A stretch of DNA of 32,238 nt from Cytophagales bacterium Ga0077538 (GTDB lineage Bacteria > Bacteroidota > Bacteroidia > Cytophagales > Cyclobacteriaceae): positions 1 through 32,238 of the forward strand of contig LNEN01000274.1 in assembly GCA_001464155.1 (NCBI GenBank), written 5' to 3'. Shown piece after piece: positions 15,884-23,834 of the stretch; positions within the stretch are counted from its first letter, which is position 1; each line of letters opens with the position of its first letter. The notes beneath the pieces were generated by a model that worked only from the letters and a program-made list of their open reading frames with translations, ran no database searches and was not told the DNA's origin. The translations under genes were made by a program, and so were the position numbers.

Positions 15884-15951
15884 CGTTTTATCAAGGGTTC
15901 CAGATGCCCTGCGGAACATCTGGAACAGCCCCACGTTTTATCAAGGGTTCC
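15884..15951. repeat. pair of 18-base direct repeats
   Basis: CGTTTTATCAAGGGTTCC occurs at 15884-15901 and again at 15934-15951, exactly 50 bases apart. The first copy overlaps a perfect 10-bp hairpin stem, GTTCCAGATG (15897-15906) with CATCTGGAAC (15917-15926). The second is followed by the stem CGCGTT/AACGCG (15958-15963, 15967-15972). This looks like two REP-like elements. Confidence 0.7.
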
Positions 15952-16006
15952 GGAGCACGCGTTGAAAACGCGCGCCAGATAAGAGCAGTAGATTCTATTT
16001 GATTAA

Positions 16007-16378
16007 CTACCGCTTAAACATGAAGTACACGGCCAGCACCAAAAAAACAAAGCCAATCAGATGATTTAAGCGAAAGGTTTCACTTTTAAAGAACACGAGA
16101 GAGAAGACCACAAAGACAGTAAGGGTAATTACTTCCTGGATCACTTTTAATTGCACCAACGAAAACGGCCCGCCATTTTCTTTAAAGCCTATGCGGTTGG
16201 CAGGCACCTGCAACATGTATTCGAACAAGGCAATGCCCCAGCTGATCAGAATGATAGCGACCAAGCCAAGACTTTCACTCCAGCGCATGTCCTTAAACTT
16301 TAAGTGCCCGTACCAGGCGAGCGTCATAAAGGCGTTGGACAGCGTGAGGAGAAGGATGGTGTAGAAAGCTTTCATCAA
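16007..16378 (-). CDS. DUF486 (DMT-superfamily) membrane protein
   Basis: A 123-residue protein with four hydrophobic segments, the size and layout of a small DMT transporter half. Blocks NAFMTLAWYGHLKF, SWGIALFEYMLQVPANRIG and IQEVITLTVFVVFSLVF match DUF486. Substrate unknown. It is separated from the ettA gene by an inverted repeat and was probably transcribed leftwards independently. Confidence 0.85.
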   Translation of the reverse strand: MMKAFYTILLLTLSNAFMTLAWYGHLKFKDMRWSESLGLVAIILISWGIALFEYMLQVPANRIGFKENGGPFSLVQLKVIQEVITLTVFVVFSLVFFKSETFRLNHLIGFVFLVLAVYFMFKR

Positions 16379-16380
16379 TT

Positions 16381-16440
16381 TAACGGACAGTTGACAACGA
16401 ACAACTGACAGTGTAGGTCACTGTTGACAGTTGTCCGTTA
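16381..16440. repeat. imperfect inverted repeat between ettA and DUF486
   Basis: Left arm TAACGGACAGTTGACAAC (16381-16398) pairs with GTTGACAGTTGTCCGTTA (16423-16440) at 15 of 18 positions. The loop itself contains further CAACTGACAGTG/CACTG pairing. It lies downstream of ettA's start side neighbour and could serve as a terminator, but has no T run. Confidence 0.65.
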
Positions 16441-16452
16441 TCAGTTATCAAC

Positions 16453-18135
16453 TTACTTAACGAGTTTCTTATACCGTATTCTATGGGGTGTATCATCACC
16501 CAAACGCTTCTTTCTGTTTTCTTCGTACTCGCTGTAAGTGCCCTCGTACCAGAACACAGTAGAGTCGCCTTCAAAAGCTAAGATGTGTGTACACACCCTA
16601 TCCAGGAACCAGCGATCGTGAGAAATGATTACCGCACAACCACCAAAGTTTTCCAACCCTTCTTCCAAGGCGCGAAGCGTGTTCACGTCCAAATCGTTAG
16701 TCGGTTCATCCAGTAGCAGCAAGTTGCCACCTTGCTTCAACGCGATGGCCAGGTGTACGCGGTTACGCATACCACCGGAGAGTTCTTTTATTTTTTTCTG
16801 TTGATCGTTACCGCCAAAGTTGAACTTGCCAACATACGCGCGACCATTCATTTCTTTACCGCCCACTAAAATCAAATCGTTGCCACCGGTGATGGCCTGG
16901 AAAACAGTGTCTTCTGGCTTCAGATCATCGTGCTCCTGATCAACATACGCGATCTGCACAGTTTCACCTACTTTGAACGTTCCGGCATCGGGCTTCTCTT
17001 TACCGGTAATCATTTTAAAGAGCGTAGTCTTACCTGCACCGTTCGGTCCGATAATACCCACAATACCCGCAGGGGGTAAGGTAAAGTTTAAATTCTCATA
17101 TAAGAGTTTGTCACCATAGGCTTTCGAAACTCCTTGTGCTTCAATAACAACATTACCCAAGCGGGGTCCTGGGGGTATGTACAATTCCAACTTCTCTTCC
17201 TTCTCACGGCCTTCGGCACTGATCAGTTTTTCGTAGTTGTTCAAACGCGCCTTTCCTTTGGCCTGGCGTCCTTTCGGATTCATGCGCACCCATTCCAATT
17301 CGCGCTCTAAGGCTTTCTGGCGTTTGCTCTCGCTCTTCTCTTCTTGTGCTAAGCGCTTCTGTTTTTGCTCCAACCACGAAGAGTAATTTCCTTTCCAGGG
17401 AATACCTTCTCCACGATCTAATTCCAGAATCCATCCGGCTACGTTATCTAAGAAGTAACGATCGTGCGTTACCGCAATCACCGTTCCTTTATATTGTTTT
17501 AAATGTTGCTCTAACCAATACACCGATTCCGCATCCAGGTGGTTGGTAGGTTCATCGAGCAGTAATACATCGGGTTCTTGTAATAACAAACGACACAAGG
17601 CAATGCGTCTCTTCTCTCCACCGGAAAGATGCTCCACCTTTGCATCGGGTGGCGGACAACGCAGGGCGTCCATGGCACGCTCCAGTTTGTTATCTAATTC
17701 CCAGGCACCAATCGCATCCAACTTTTCCTGCACTTCACCCTGGCGGGCAATGAGTTTGTCCATGGCATCTGGGTCATCCATCAAAGCAGGATCGCCAAAT
17801 TTTTCGTTGATGGCTTCAAACTCCTTTAATAAATTCATGATGGGCTGAACGCCTTCTTCCACCACTTCCTTCACTGTTTTTGTTTTGTCGAACTGCGGGT
17901 CCTGATCCAACATGCCCACACTGAAGGTAAGGTCAGAAACAACTTCACCTTGAAATTCCTTATCGATACCGGCAATAATGCGTAACAAGGATGATTTACC
18001 CGAGCCGTTAAGACCGAGTACACCAATTTTGGCACCGTAGAAGAAGGAGAGATAGATATTTTTAAGAACCTGTTTTTGAGGAGGGTAGATCTTATTTACC
18101 CCCGACATAGAAAAGATTATTTTTTCGTCAGCCAT
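16453..18135 (-). CDS. ettA: energy-dependent translational throttle protein EttA (ABC-F)
   Basis: A 560-residue ABC-F ATPase that binds the ribosomal E site and couples translation to energy state. It has two ABC domains without membrane segments. Walker A motifs are GLNGSGKS (41-48) and GPNGAGKT (363-370); signature motifs are LSGGEKRR and LSGGMRNR; Walker B regions are LLLDEPTNHLD and LLLDEPTNDLD. The linker of about residues 245-325 is rich in Lys, Glu and Arg, as expected for the P-site tRNA interaction motif. The C-terminal end GDDTPHRIRYKKL is typical for EttA. Full length; ATG at 18133-18135. Confidence 0.96.
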   Translation of the reverse strand: MADEKIIFSMSGVNKIYPPQKQVLKNIYLSFFYGAKIGVLGLNGSGKSSLLRIIAGIDKEFQGEVVSDLTFSVGMLDQDPQFDKTKTVKEVVEEGVQPIMNLLKEFEAINEKFGDPALMDDPDAMDKLIARQGEVQEKLDAIGAWELDNKLERAMDALRCPPPDAKVEHLSGGEKRRIALCRLLLQEPDVLLLDEPTNHLDAESVYWLEQHLKQYKGTVIAVTHDRYFLDNVAGWILELDRGEGIPWKGNYSSWLEQKQKRLAQEEKSESKRQKALERELEWVRMNPKGRQAKGKARLNNYEKLISAEGREKEEKLELYIPPGPRLGNVVIEAQGVSKAYGDKLLYENLNFTLPPAGIVGIIGPNGAGKTTLFKMITGKEKPDAGTFKVGETVQIAYVDQEHDDLKPEDTVFQAITGGNDLILVGGKEMNGRAYVGKFNFGGNDQQKKIKELSGGMRNRVHLAIALKQGGNLLLLDEPTNDLDVNTLRALEEGLENFGGCAVIISHDRWFLDRVCTHILAFEGDSTVFWYEGTYSEYEENRKKRLGDDTPHRIRYKKLVK

Positions 18136-18274
18136 GATCTATATAATAAGATGGCAAATATGGGGAAATTTGTCCATCGTGCAAACTTTGGGTTACAAAA
18201 AGCAGTTTTATAGCATTGAAATCAACTTTTTGATTGACCGCTAACAGTTAACCACTAACCACGGCCTCCGGGAG

Positions 18275-18304
18275 TTTGATTCTATCAGATTAATTCTATT
18301 TTTG
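18275..18304 (+). promoter_or_regulatory. promoter of the DUF2795 gene
   Basis: TTTG at 18275-18278 and TATTTTTG at 18297-18304 fit the Bacteroidota -33 and -7 elements with 18 bases between them. The start codon follows at 18327. Confidence 0.55.
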
Positions 18305-18326
18305 CGAAAAATTAAAGGCACACACT

Positions 18327-18548
18327 ATGTACTGGACCCTTGAACTTGCCTCCTATTTGGAAGATGCGCCTTGGCCGGCTACTAAAGAAGAACTTATTGA
18401 TTATGCGATCCGCACGGGAGCTCCGTTGGAGGTGGTAGAGAACCTTCAGGAGTTGGAAGATGACGGTCAGCATTTTGAAAGCATTGAAGAGATCTGGCCG
18501 GACTACCCGACCAAAGAAGATTTCTTCTTTAATGAAGACGAATACTAA
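18327..18548 (+). CDS. DUF2795 protein
   Basis: A small acidic protein of 73 residues. MYWTLELASYLEDAPWPATKEELIDYAIRTGAP matches DUF2795, a helical domain whose WPATKEELIDYA block is nearly invariant in Bacteroidota. The acidic tail DYPTKEDFFFNEDEY is also typical. Function is unknown. It has its own promoter and its own terminator. Confidence 0.9.
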   Translation: MYWTLELASYLEDAPWPATKEELIDYAIRTGAPLEVVENLQELEDDGQHFESIEEIWPDYPTKEDFFFNEDEY

Positions 18549-18584
18549 TCTAGAGAAGTTAGTAGTAAGAATTTGAGAATAGAG

Positions 18585-18608
18585 AAGCCCTCCGTGTGAG
18601 GGCTTTTT
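18585..18608 (+). terminator. terminator of the DUF2795 gene
   Basis: AAGCCCTC (18585-18592), a five-base loop and GAGGGCTT (18598-18605) are followed by further T residues. The mirror orientation has an A-rich flank, so it may also stop transcripts from ispD. Confidence 0.88.
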
Positions 18609-18645
18609 ACTTTTCAGACTGAGTCACTAACTACAAGCGCCTCCA

Positions 18646-18660
18646 TTCTAACTCCTGCCT
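18646..18660 (-). repeat. copy 1 of a 15-base intergenic repeat
   Basis: TTCTAACTCCTGCCT (minus strand AGGCAGGAGTTAGAA) sits in a pyrimidine-rich tract directly after the ispD stop. The same 15 bases recur at 20025-20039 after queA. Confidence 0.6.
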
Positions 18661-18683
18661 CCTCAACTCCTCCACTCTACCTC

Positions 18684-19361
18684 CTAACTTCTAGCATCCA
18701 GCAACGCCTTCGCTACAATCAAGTCCTCCTGCGTGGTGATCTTGATGTTTTCGTAGCTACCCTCAAATAAGGAAATGATATGTCCGGCCCGTTCGGCTAC
18801 ACTGGCATCGTCCGTAAGACTGGCATCTTCTTTTTGCTGATAAGCCTGTTTGATTAAAGAAACTTTGAAGGTTTGGGGTGTTTGAATCAGGCGGAAGCGC
18901 GAACGATCCATGGCTTTGGTGTTGTCTTGATCCGTCATGCGGATGGATTCCTTCAAGCGAACAGCCGCTACGGCCGATTCGTGTACTGCGGCCAAATGAA
19001 AGGAAGCACCGATGATGTCTTCACTGACTAATGGGCGAACACCATCGTGTATGGCTACCACGCCTTCGCCTTCAATTTTGTCCAAGCCATTCTTTACCGA
19101 TTGAAAGCGAGACTCACCTCCCTTTGTGAGAATGAGCTTGGTGGTGAAGTTGTGTTTAACACAGAGTTCATTCCACAAGGCAAAATCATCTTCTGGTAAA
19201 ACGAGTATGATGGTCATCTCCCGATTGTAGCGCAAAAAGGCATTGATGGTGTGCATGAGGATGGGCAAGCCATTCAACTCCAGAAATTGCTTGGGGAGTT
19301 TGCTTTTGATGCGTGTACCCTTACCACCGGCTACAATGAGCGTGTATTCTTTCAAATTCAT
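18684..19361 (-). CDS. ispD: 2-C-methyl-D-erythritol 4-phosphate cytidylyltransferase
   Basis: A 225-residue nucleotidyltransferase making CDP-ME from MEP and CTP in the non-mevalonate isoprenoid pathway. The CTP-binding loop is AGGKGTRIKSKLPKQF at residues 11-26 (the usual second Gly-x-Gly-x-Arg form), with the conserved Lys in PKQF. VAIHDGVRPLVSEDII and LTDDASVAERAG are further IspD blocks. It starts at ATG 19359-19361, and a 16-base direct repeat overlaps that start. A short purine-rich 3' tail and the bidirectional terminator at 18585-18608 follow it. Confidence 0.95.
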   Translation of the reverse strand: MNLKEYTLIVAGGKGTRIKSKLPKQFLELNGLPILMHTINAFLRYNREMTIILVLPEDDFALWNELCVKHNFTTKLILTKGGESRFQSVKNGLDKIEGEGVVAIHDGVRPLVSEDIIGASFHLAAVHESAVAAVRLKESIRMTDQDNTKAMDRSRFRLIQTPQTFKVSLIKQAYQQKEDASLTDDASVAERAGHIISLFEGSYENIKITTQEDLIVAKALLDARS

Positions 19362-19387
19362 ATTTTTACTATAGAGTATCCTCTTGA

Positions 19388-19485
19388 AATTCTAAAGATC
19401 CCCTCACCCCGTCCTCGTACCTCGGACACCCCTCTCCCTAGGGAGAGGGGTAGGGGTGAGGGGATAAAAGGAAAGCTTTAGAATT
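19388..19485. repeat. three-step palindromic intergenic element
   Basis: Three nested inverted repeats: outer AATTCTAAAG (19388-19397) with CTTTAGAATT (19476-19485); middle TCCCCTCACCCC (19399-19410) with GGGGTGAGGGGA (19453-19464); inner perfect 22-bp palindrome at 19429-19450 (half-site CCCCTCTCCCT). An 18-base segment (19411-19428) sits only in the left arm. A 16-base direct repeat, ATTCATATTTTTACTA, flanks the whole at 19356-19371 and 19496-19511. Confidence 0.9.
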
Positions 19486-19489
19486 GAAG

Positions 19490-19780
19490 ATGGACATTCA
19501 TATTTTTACTAAAATATCAATTGCCATGGTCATCCTTCGCTTTTTAGTGCTTCTTTTTAATGTGGTAGTTATCACCTTGTTGGTGTACCGCATGTTGCAG
19601 TTGAACAAGGAATCTGTCCCACTGTTCAAGAAAAGAATTATTTGGGTAGCGGGAAGCTTTCTCCTAATGGTGCCACTGGCTATTATTTTTAAGATTATCC
19701 CTTTTTCAATGACCTATTTGATGGTCTATCCAGTAGCCGTCTCTCTCTTTATTTATATGATTCGCGAAGAGCGGGCGTAA
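19490..19780 (+). CDS. small membrane protein of unknown function
   Basis: A protein of 96 residues from the ATG at 19490 (a TTG two codons upstream is open). It has three hydrophobic segments, roughly AMVILRFLVLLFNVVVITLL, IIWVAGSFLLMVPLAIIFKI and MTYLMVYPVAVSLFIYM. No family is recognised. Its first codons fall inside the right copy of the 16-base direct repeat, so its start may have been shaped by that duplication. Confidence 0.55.
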   Translation: MDIHIFTKISIAMVILRFLVLLFNVVVITLLVYRMLQLNKESVPLFKKRIIWVAGSFLLMVPLAIIFKIIPFSMTYLMVYPVAVSLFIYMIREERA

Positions 19781-19805
19781 AAGAAGAGACTGTTTTAAAA
19801 GTCTA

Positions 19806-19956
19806 GTCGTCATTTCGACCGAAGGGAGAAATCCCCCTGACGTGGACACCTCAAGTGGGGGATCGCCACGCTTCGCCTGCCTTTGCCGAAACCTGCTTAC
19901 CCTAAAGCTTCAGCGAAGGTAAGCGGCTACGTGCAGGCAGGCTCAACGTGACAACG
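19806..19956. repeat. composite intergenic repeat, one element inserted in another
   Basis: The outer sequence begins TCGTCATTTCGACC, has a stem ATCCCCC/GGGGGAT (19831-19837, 19857-19863), and ends with CTCAACGTGACAACG. Between CTTCGC and TCAACGTGAC sits about 66 bases with their own stems, GCCTGCC/GGCAGGC (19875-19881, 19936-19942) and GCTTACC/GGTAAGC (19895-19901, 19918-19924). No gene is visible between 19781 and 20061. Confidence 0.65.
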
Positions 19957-19975
19957 TTTTAGGATGCCCGAAAGC

Positions 19976-20007
19976 AAAAGACCGCTTCATTACTGAAACG
20001 GTCTTTT
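19976..20007. terminator. bidirectional terminator between a small membrane protein and queA
   Basis: AAAAGACCG (19976-19984) pairs with CGGTCTTTT (19999-20007); TTCA/TGAA inside adds a further stem. A and T flanks on both sides suit convergent transcription from the gene at 19490 and from queA. Confidence 0.85.
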
Positions 20008-20024
20008 ATAATTCGTCCTCTACC

Positions 20025-20039
20025 TTCTAACTCCTGCCT
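20025..20039 (-). repeat. copy 2 of the 15-base intergenic repeat
   Basis: TTCTAACTCCTGCCT, identical to 18646-18660, again lies just after the stop of a leftward gene and ahead of a terminator. Confidence 0.6.
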
Positions 20040-20061
20040 TCTAAATTCTAGCTTCTGGTTT

Positions 20062-21108
20062 CTAGATAATCAACATCGCATCTCCGTAGGTAAGGAACTT
20101 GTACTTCTCCTTTTTCGCTACGGCATAGGCTTCTGTGATCACATCAAAACCACCAAAGGCAGCCGTCATCATCAACAGGGTTGATTCTGGCTGGTGGAAG
20201 TTGGTGATCATGGCATTACAAATTTTGAAATCGTACGGAGGAAAAATGAAACGGTCTGTCCATCCGTCACGTGGCTTCAGGCGGTTGTTAGCCGATACAG
20301 AAGATTCGAGGGCACGCATGGTAGTGGTACCAATCGCACACACCCGGTTCTTGTTATCAAGGGCTTTATTGACTTTCGCTACAGTTTCTTCTCCTACCAC
20401 AAAGTTTTCGGAATCCATTTTGTGTTTGGTCAGATCTTCCACATCTACCTGACGGAAGGTTCCCAAACCAATGTGAAGGGTAATGTAGGCCATGTCCACG
20501 CCTTTCAATTGTAAACGTTTTACCAATTGACGGGTAAAGTGCATGCCGGCTGTAGGGGCAGAAACTGCGCCTTTATTCTTGGCAAAAATAGTCTGGAATC
20601 GTTCTTTGTCTTCGGGCTTAATCTTGCGCTTGATGTATTTCGGAAGGGGTGTTTCACCCAGTGTTTCAATCACCTTGTCGAAATCGGCAGAAGTGCCATC
20701 GAACAAGAAACGAATCGTTCTTCCACGAGAAGTGGTGTTGTCAATTACTTCGGCTACTAAATCGCCATTGCCAAAGTACAATTTGTTGCCTACGCGAATC
20801 TTACGGGCAGGATCTACCAGCACATCCCATAAATGCATTTCGGCATTGAGCTCGCGCAAGAGGAATACTTCAATCTTGGCACCGGTCTTCTCCTTTCGTC
20901 CGTACAAACGAGCAGGGAAAACCATAGTATCGTTAGCCACCATGATGTCTCCATCATCGAAATAGTTAACGAGGTCTTTAAAAACTTTATGTTCAATTTT
21001 ACCACTGTCACGGTGCACAACCATTAAGCGCGATTCATCGCGGTTTTCGGCAGGTTCCAGGGCAATCAGACTGTTGGGGAGTTCAAACTTGAATTCGGAT
21101 AACTTCAT
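20062..21108 (-). CDS. queA: S-adenosylmethionine:tRNA ribosyltransferase-isomerase
   Basis: A 348-residue enzyme that forms epoxyqueuosine in tRNA by transferring the ribosyl part of SAM. Signature blocks are [21 protein letters not shown] at the start region, [27 protein letters not shown] and [25 protein letters not shown]. Length is normal. It is read leftwards from a divergent spacer shared with the permease gene. Confidence 0.97.
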   Translation of the reverse strand: MKLSEFKFELPNSLIALEPAENRDESRLMVVHRDSGKIEHKVFKDLVNYFDDGDIMVANDTMVFPARLYGRKEKTGAKIEVFLLRELNAEMHLWDVLVDPARKIRVGNKLYFGNGDLVAEVIDNTTSRGRTIRFLFDGTSADFDKVIETLGETPLPKYIKRKIKPEDKERFQTIFAKNKGAVSAPTAGMHFTRQLVKRLQLKGVDMAYITLHIGLGTFRQVDVEDLTKHKMDSENFVVGEETVAKVNKALDNKNRVCAIGTTTMRALESSVSANNRLKPRDGWTDRFIFPPYDFKICNAMITNFHQPESTLLMMTAAFGGFDVITEAYAVAKKEKYKFLTYGDAMLII

Positions 21109-21332
21109 AGCTTACGGGCTAGTTTTATGCTTCTTCACAGGTTTCGCCTGCGAACCTCCGCCAGAGGCTACCCTCCAAGAAGGGGTAATTCAGCGTTAAG
21201 AAAAATTTAAAAGCGGGCAAAAATAAGGTCACTTTTACCGATTGGTACTCGCAACGGTAAATTTTTGTAACAAAAGCCGTTGAAAGTCAGTCATAAGCGT
21301 AATTTTTGCCAAATAAGGCCGACAAAAGTGAT

Positions 21333-22567
21333 ATGTTTCTACTTACCCAAATTTTCGAAAGCTTTCGTTTTGCAGTAAAAGCGCTCAAGTCGAATCTTCT
21401 TCGTACCATTCTCTCCTTGCTGGGAGTGACGGTCGGCATTTTTGCCATCATCGCGGTGCTTACCATTGTCGATTCGTTGGAGAAGAATATCAAAGATAGC
21501 TTTAACTTCTTGGGTACAGGGGTAGTGTATGTAGATAAGTGGCCCTACACAGCCGATAATAATGGTGAATACAACTGGTGGGATTTTTGGCGCAGACCCA
21601 ACCCCAGTTACAACGAATACAAATTCCTTCAGGCAAATCTTAAGAATGCAGATGCGATAGCGATTCTTGCCCGTAAAGGCAATGTGGTGATCAGGCGCAA
21701 GAGCAATAGCATAGGACAAATTATGCTGGTGGGGGGGAGCGAAGGCTACGATAAGATTTTTGAAGTGAACGTGGAGGAAGGTAGATACTTTACTGCCGAT
21801 GAGTTAGAAGGCGGAAGAAATGTGGTGATTTTGGGCTATGAAGTAGCCAAAGCCTTGTTTCCGAAAGAAGGTGAATCAGCCGTGGGACAAGAAGTGAAAG
21901 TGAAGAACCTCAAATACATAGTAATCGGGGTGGTGAAGAAGGAAGGCGAAAGCTTTATAGGTACACCCAGTAACGATTATGCCTGCGTGATTCCTTACAA
22001 GGCCTTCAGAGGTTTATACATGACAGGTACTGGTCGATGGAATGAGACAGGATCGAGCATTGGTATAAAAGGTAAAGAAACAGATGTGGGCTTAGTAGAG
22101 TTAGAAAATGAAATGCGCGGATACTTGCGTGGAAGACGTGGCCTGCAACCAACAGAGAAAGATAATTTTGCCTTGAACAGACCTGAGGCCATCGCGAATG
22201 TGATCGGAAGTTTGTTTGATGTGGTAGGATTAGCCGGTTGGGTAATTGGAGGCTTCTCCATTCTGGTGGGTGGCTTTGGTATTGCCAACATCATGTTTGT
22301 GTCAGTAAAGGAGCGAACCAGTATTATTGGTTTGCAGAAATCGCTAGGGGCCAAGAACTACTTCATTTTATTTCAATTCCTCTTTGAGGCCATCTTCCTG
22401 AGTTTGATTGGTGGTTTGGGTGGCTTGTTCCTGGTGTGGTTGATCACCTTCATCCCAATGGGAAGTCTCGAGGTTATTCTTACCGTGAAGAATATTGTGT
22501 TAGGATTGGGTGTTTCTACAGTCATCGTGCACGCTTGGATCCGGTAGCGGCTATCCGTTCTAACTAG
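21333..22567 (+). pseudogene. MacB-type ABC transporter permease with a broken 3' end
   Basis: The frame from ATG 21333 encodes an ABC permease with an N-terminal membrane segment after SFRFAVKALKSNLLRTILSL, a MacB periplasmic core domain, and a FtsX domain of three membrane segments. It ends at TAG 22545-22547 in an unlikely tail, VIVHAWIR. In the -1 frame the bases 22532-22567 read RLDPVAAIRSN-stop, the conserved end of this family. The normal link between STVI and ARLDP (a Gly-x-x-Ser-Gly-x-x-Pro-Ala segment in relatives) is missing, so about 11-12 codons (3n+1 bases) appear deleted. The last membrane helix would be truncated. No ATP-binding partner is adjacent. Confidence 0.85.
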
Positions 22568-22573
22568 TTAGAG

Positions 22574-22620
22574 GTTAACCGTTATTAGTTATCAGTCACC
22601 TGTAACTAATAACGGTTAAC
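22574..22620. repeat. perfect 18-bp inverted repeat between converging genes
   Basis: GTTAACCGTTATTAGTTA (22574-22591) and TAACTAATAACGGTTAAC (22603-22620) are exact reverse complements with an 11-base loop. It lies between the convergent permease and recA and may end both transcripts. It shares the TAACGG/CCGTTA wording of the repeat at 16381-16440. Confidence 0.85.
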
Positions 22621-22626
22621 AAATAA

Positions 22627-23661
22627 CTATTCCTTTTCTTCCACTAAGATTGGCTTACCTGTTTCCTTCGCCACCATCACCAACTCTTTAATCTTCTTCT
22701 CCATCTCTTCCATCATCTCCGGGTTGTCTTCAATCAGTTGCTTCACAGAATCGCGACCCTGACCCAATTTGTTGCCATTGTAGGAGAACCAGGAACCAGA
22801 TTTTTGGATCACGTTCAATTCAACGCCCAAGTCGATAATCTCACCTGATTTAGAAATACCTTTTCCGTACATAATGTCGAACTCCACCACTTTAAAAGGA
22901 GGTGCCACTTTGTTCTTCACCACCTTCACTTTGGTGCGGTTACCGTTGATATCATCTCCGTCTTTGATCTGACCTATTCTGCGGATATCCAAACGCACGG
23001 AAGCATAGAACTTCAAGGCATTACCACCCGTAGTGGTTTCAGGGTTTCCGAACATCACGCCAATCTTCTCGCGCAACTGGTTGATGAAAATACAAGAGCA
23101 GCCTGTTTTGGAGATCGTACCGGTTAACTTACGCAAGGCTTGTGACATCAAGCGGGCTTGTAAGCCCATTTTACTATCGCCCATCTCACCTTCCAATTCG
23201 CCTTTTGGTACCAAAGCCGCTACGGAGTCAATCACGATGATGTCGATGGCTCCTGAACGGATCAAATGATCAGCGATTTCGAGTGCTTGTTCACCGTTGT
23301 CAGGCTGAGATATCAAGAGGTTTTCTGTATCGATCCCTAATTTCTCGGCATAGCTCTTATCAAAAGCATGTTCGGCATCTATGAACGCTGCGAGTCCGCC
23401 TTTCTTCTGCGCTTCGGCAATCATGTGCATGGTTAGGGTTGTCTTGCCAGACGATTCAGGTCCGTAAATCTCAATCACGCGTCCGCGAGGAATACCGCCA
23501 ATGCCCAGGGCAATGTCCAGCCCCAAAGAACCGGTAGAAATGGCCGGGATGTCCACCACGCGCTCATCGCTGAGTTTCATGATGGTGCCTTTGCCATATG
23601 TTTTTTCAAGCTTGTCGATGGTTAACTGCAGTGCTTTTAATTTTTCTTTAGCGTCACTCAT
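22627..23661 (-). CDS. recA: recombinase RecA
   Basis: A 344-residue RecA, forming filaments on single-stranded DNA for homologous recombination and LexA/UmuD-type cleavage. Walker A is GPESSGKT (67-74). Walker B and loop regions ([22 protein letters not shown], then [27 protein letters not shown]) are intact. The acidic C-terminus ends ILVEEKE. No obvious LexA box is visible in the upstream region between 23662 and 23780, but I could not test this. Confidence 0.98.
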   Translation of the reverse strand: MSDAKEKLKALQLTIDKLEKTYGKGTIMKLSDERVVDIPAISTGSLGLDIALGIGGIPRGRVIEIYGPESSGKTTLTMHMIAEAQKKGGLAAFIDAEHAFDKSYAEKLGIDTENLLISQPDNGEQALEIADHLIRSGAIDIIVIDSVAALVPKGELEGEMGDSKMGLQARLMSQALRKLTGTISKTGCSCIFINQLREKIGVMFGNPETTTGGNALKFYASVRLDIRRIGQIKDGDDINGNRTKVKVVKNKVAPPFKVVEFDIMYGKGISKSGEIIDLGVELNVIQKSGSWFSYNGNKLGQGRDSVKQLIEDNPEMMEEMEKKIKELVMVAKETGKPILVEEKE

Positions 23662-23798
23662 ATAATCAGTTGTTGTTTACACAGATAGGATAACGAGATC
23701 AAAGTACGGGACTGTGAACTTAATTAAAAAGCCCAAAAAGAGCTTGCGACAGGTATTGTCATTATTTCTTCACCCCTGTTTTGCGAGCATTTTTCACC

Positions 23799-23828
23799 CT
23801 TGCATCGTCTGCCAAACCGCTATATTCG
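23799..23828 (+). promoter_or_regulatory. possible promoter of the outer-membrane-like gene
   Basis: CTTG (23799-23802) and TATATTCG (23821-23828) are 18 bases apart and resemble -33 and -7 elements. The ATG follows at 23835, so the leader would be only a few bases. Confidence 0.35.
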
Positions 23829-23834
23829 CAACCG

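Larger units (their letters stand above)
15316..16006. other. 691-base gene-free region
   Basis: It holds a presumed promoter segment for the lipoprotein (15316-15372), the 22-bp repeat array (15373-15856), two 18-base direct repeats with hairpins (15884-15972), and a short segment before the DUF486 stop. The open frame across the array on the minus strand looks like a by-product of the repeat. Confidence 0.8.

Noticed and set aside
19411-19428. Operator or transcription-factor site in the left arm of the palindrome
   Set aside because: Only weak internal pairing and no second copy in the window; it is more likely an insertion in the repeat.
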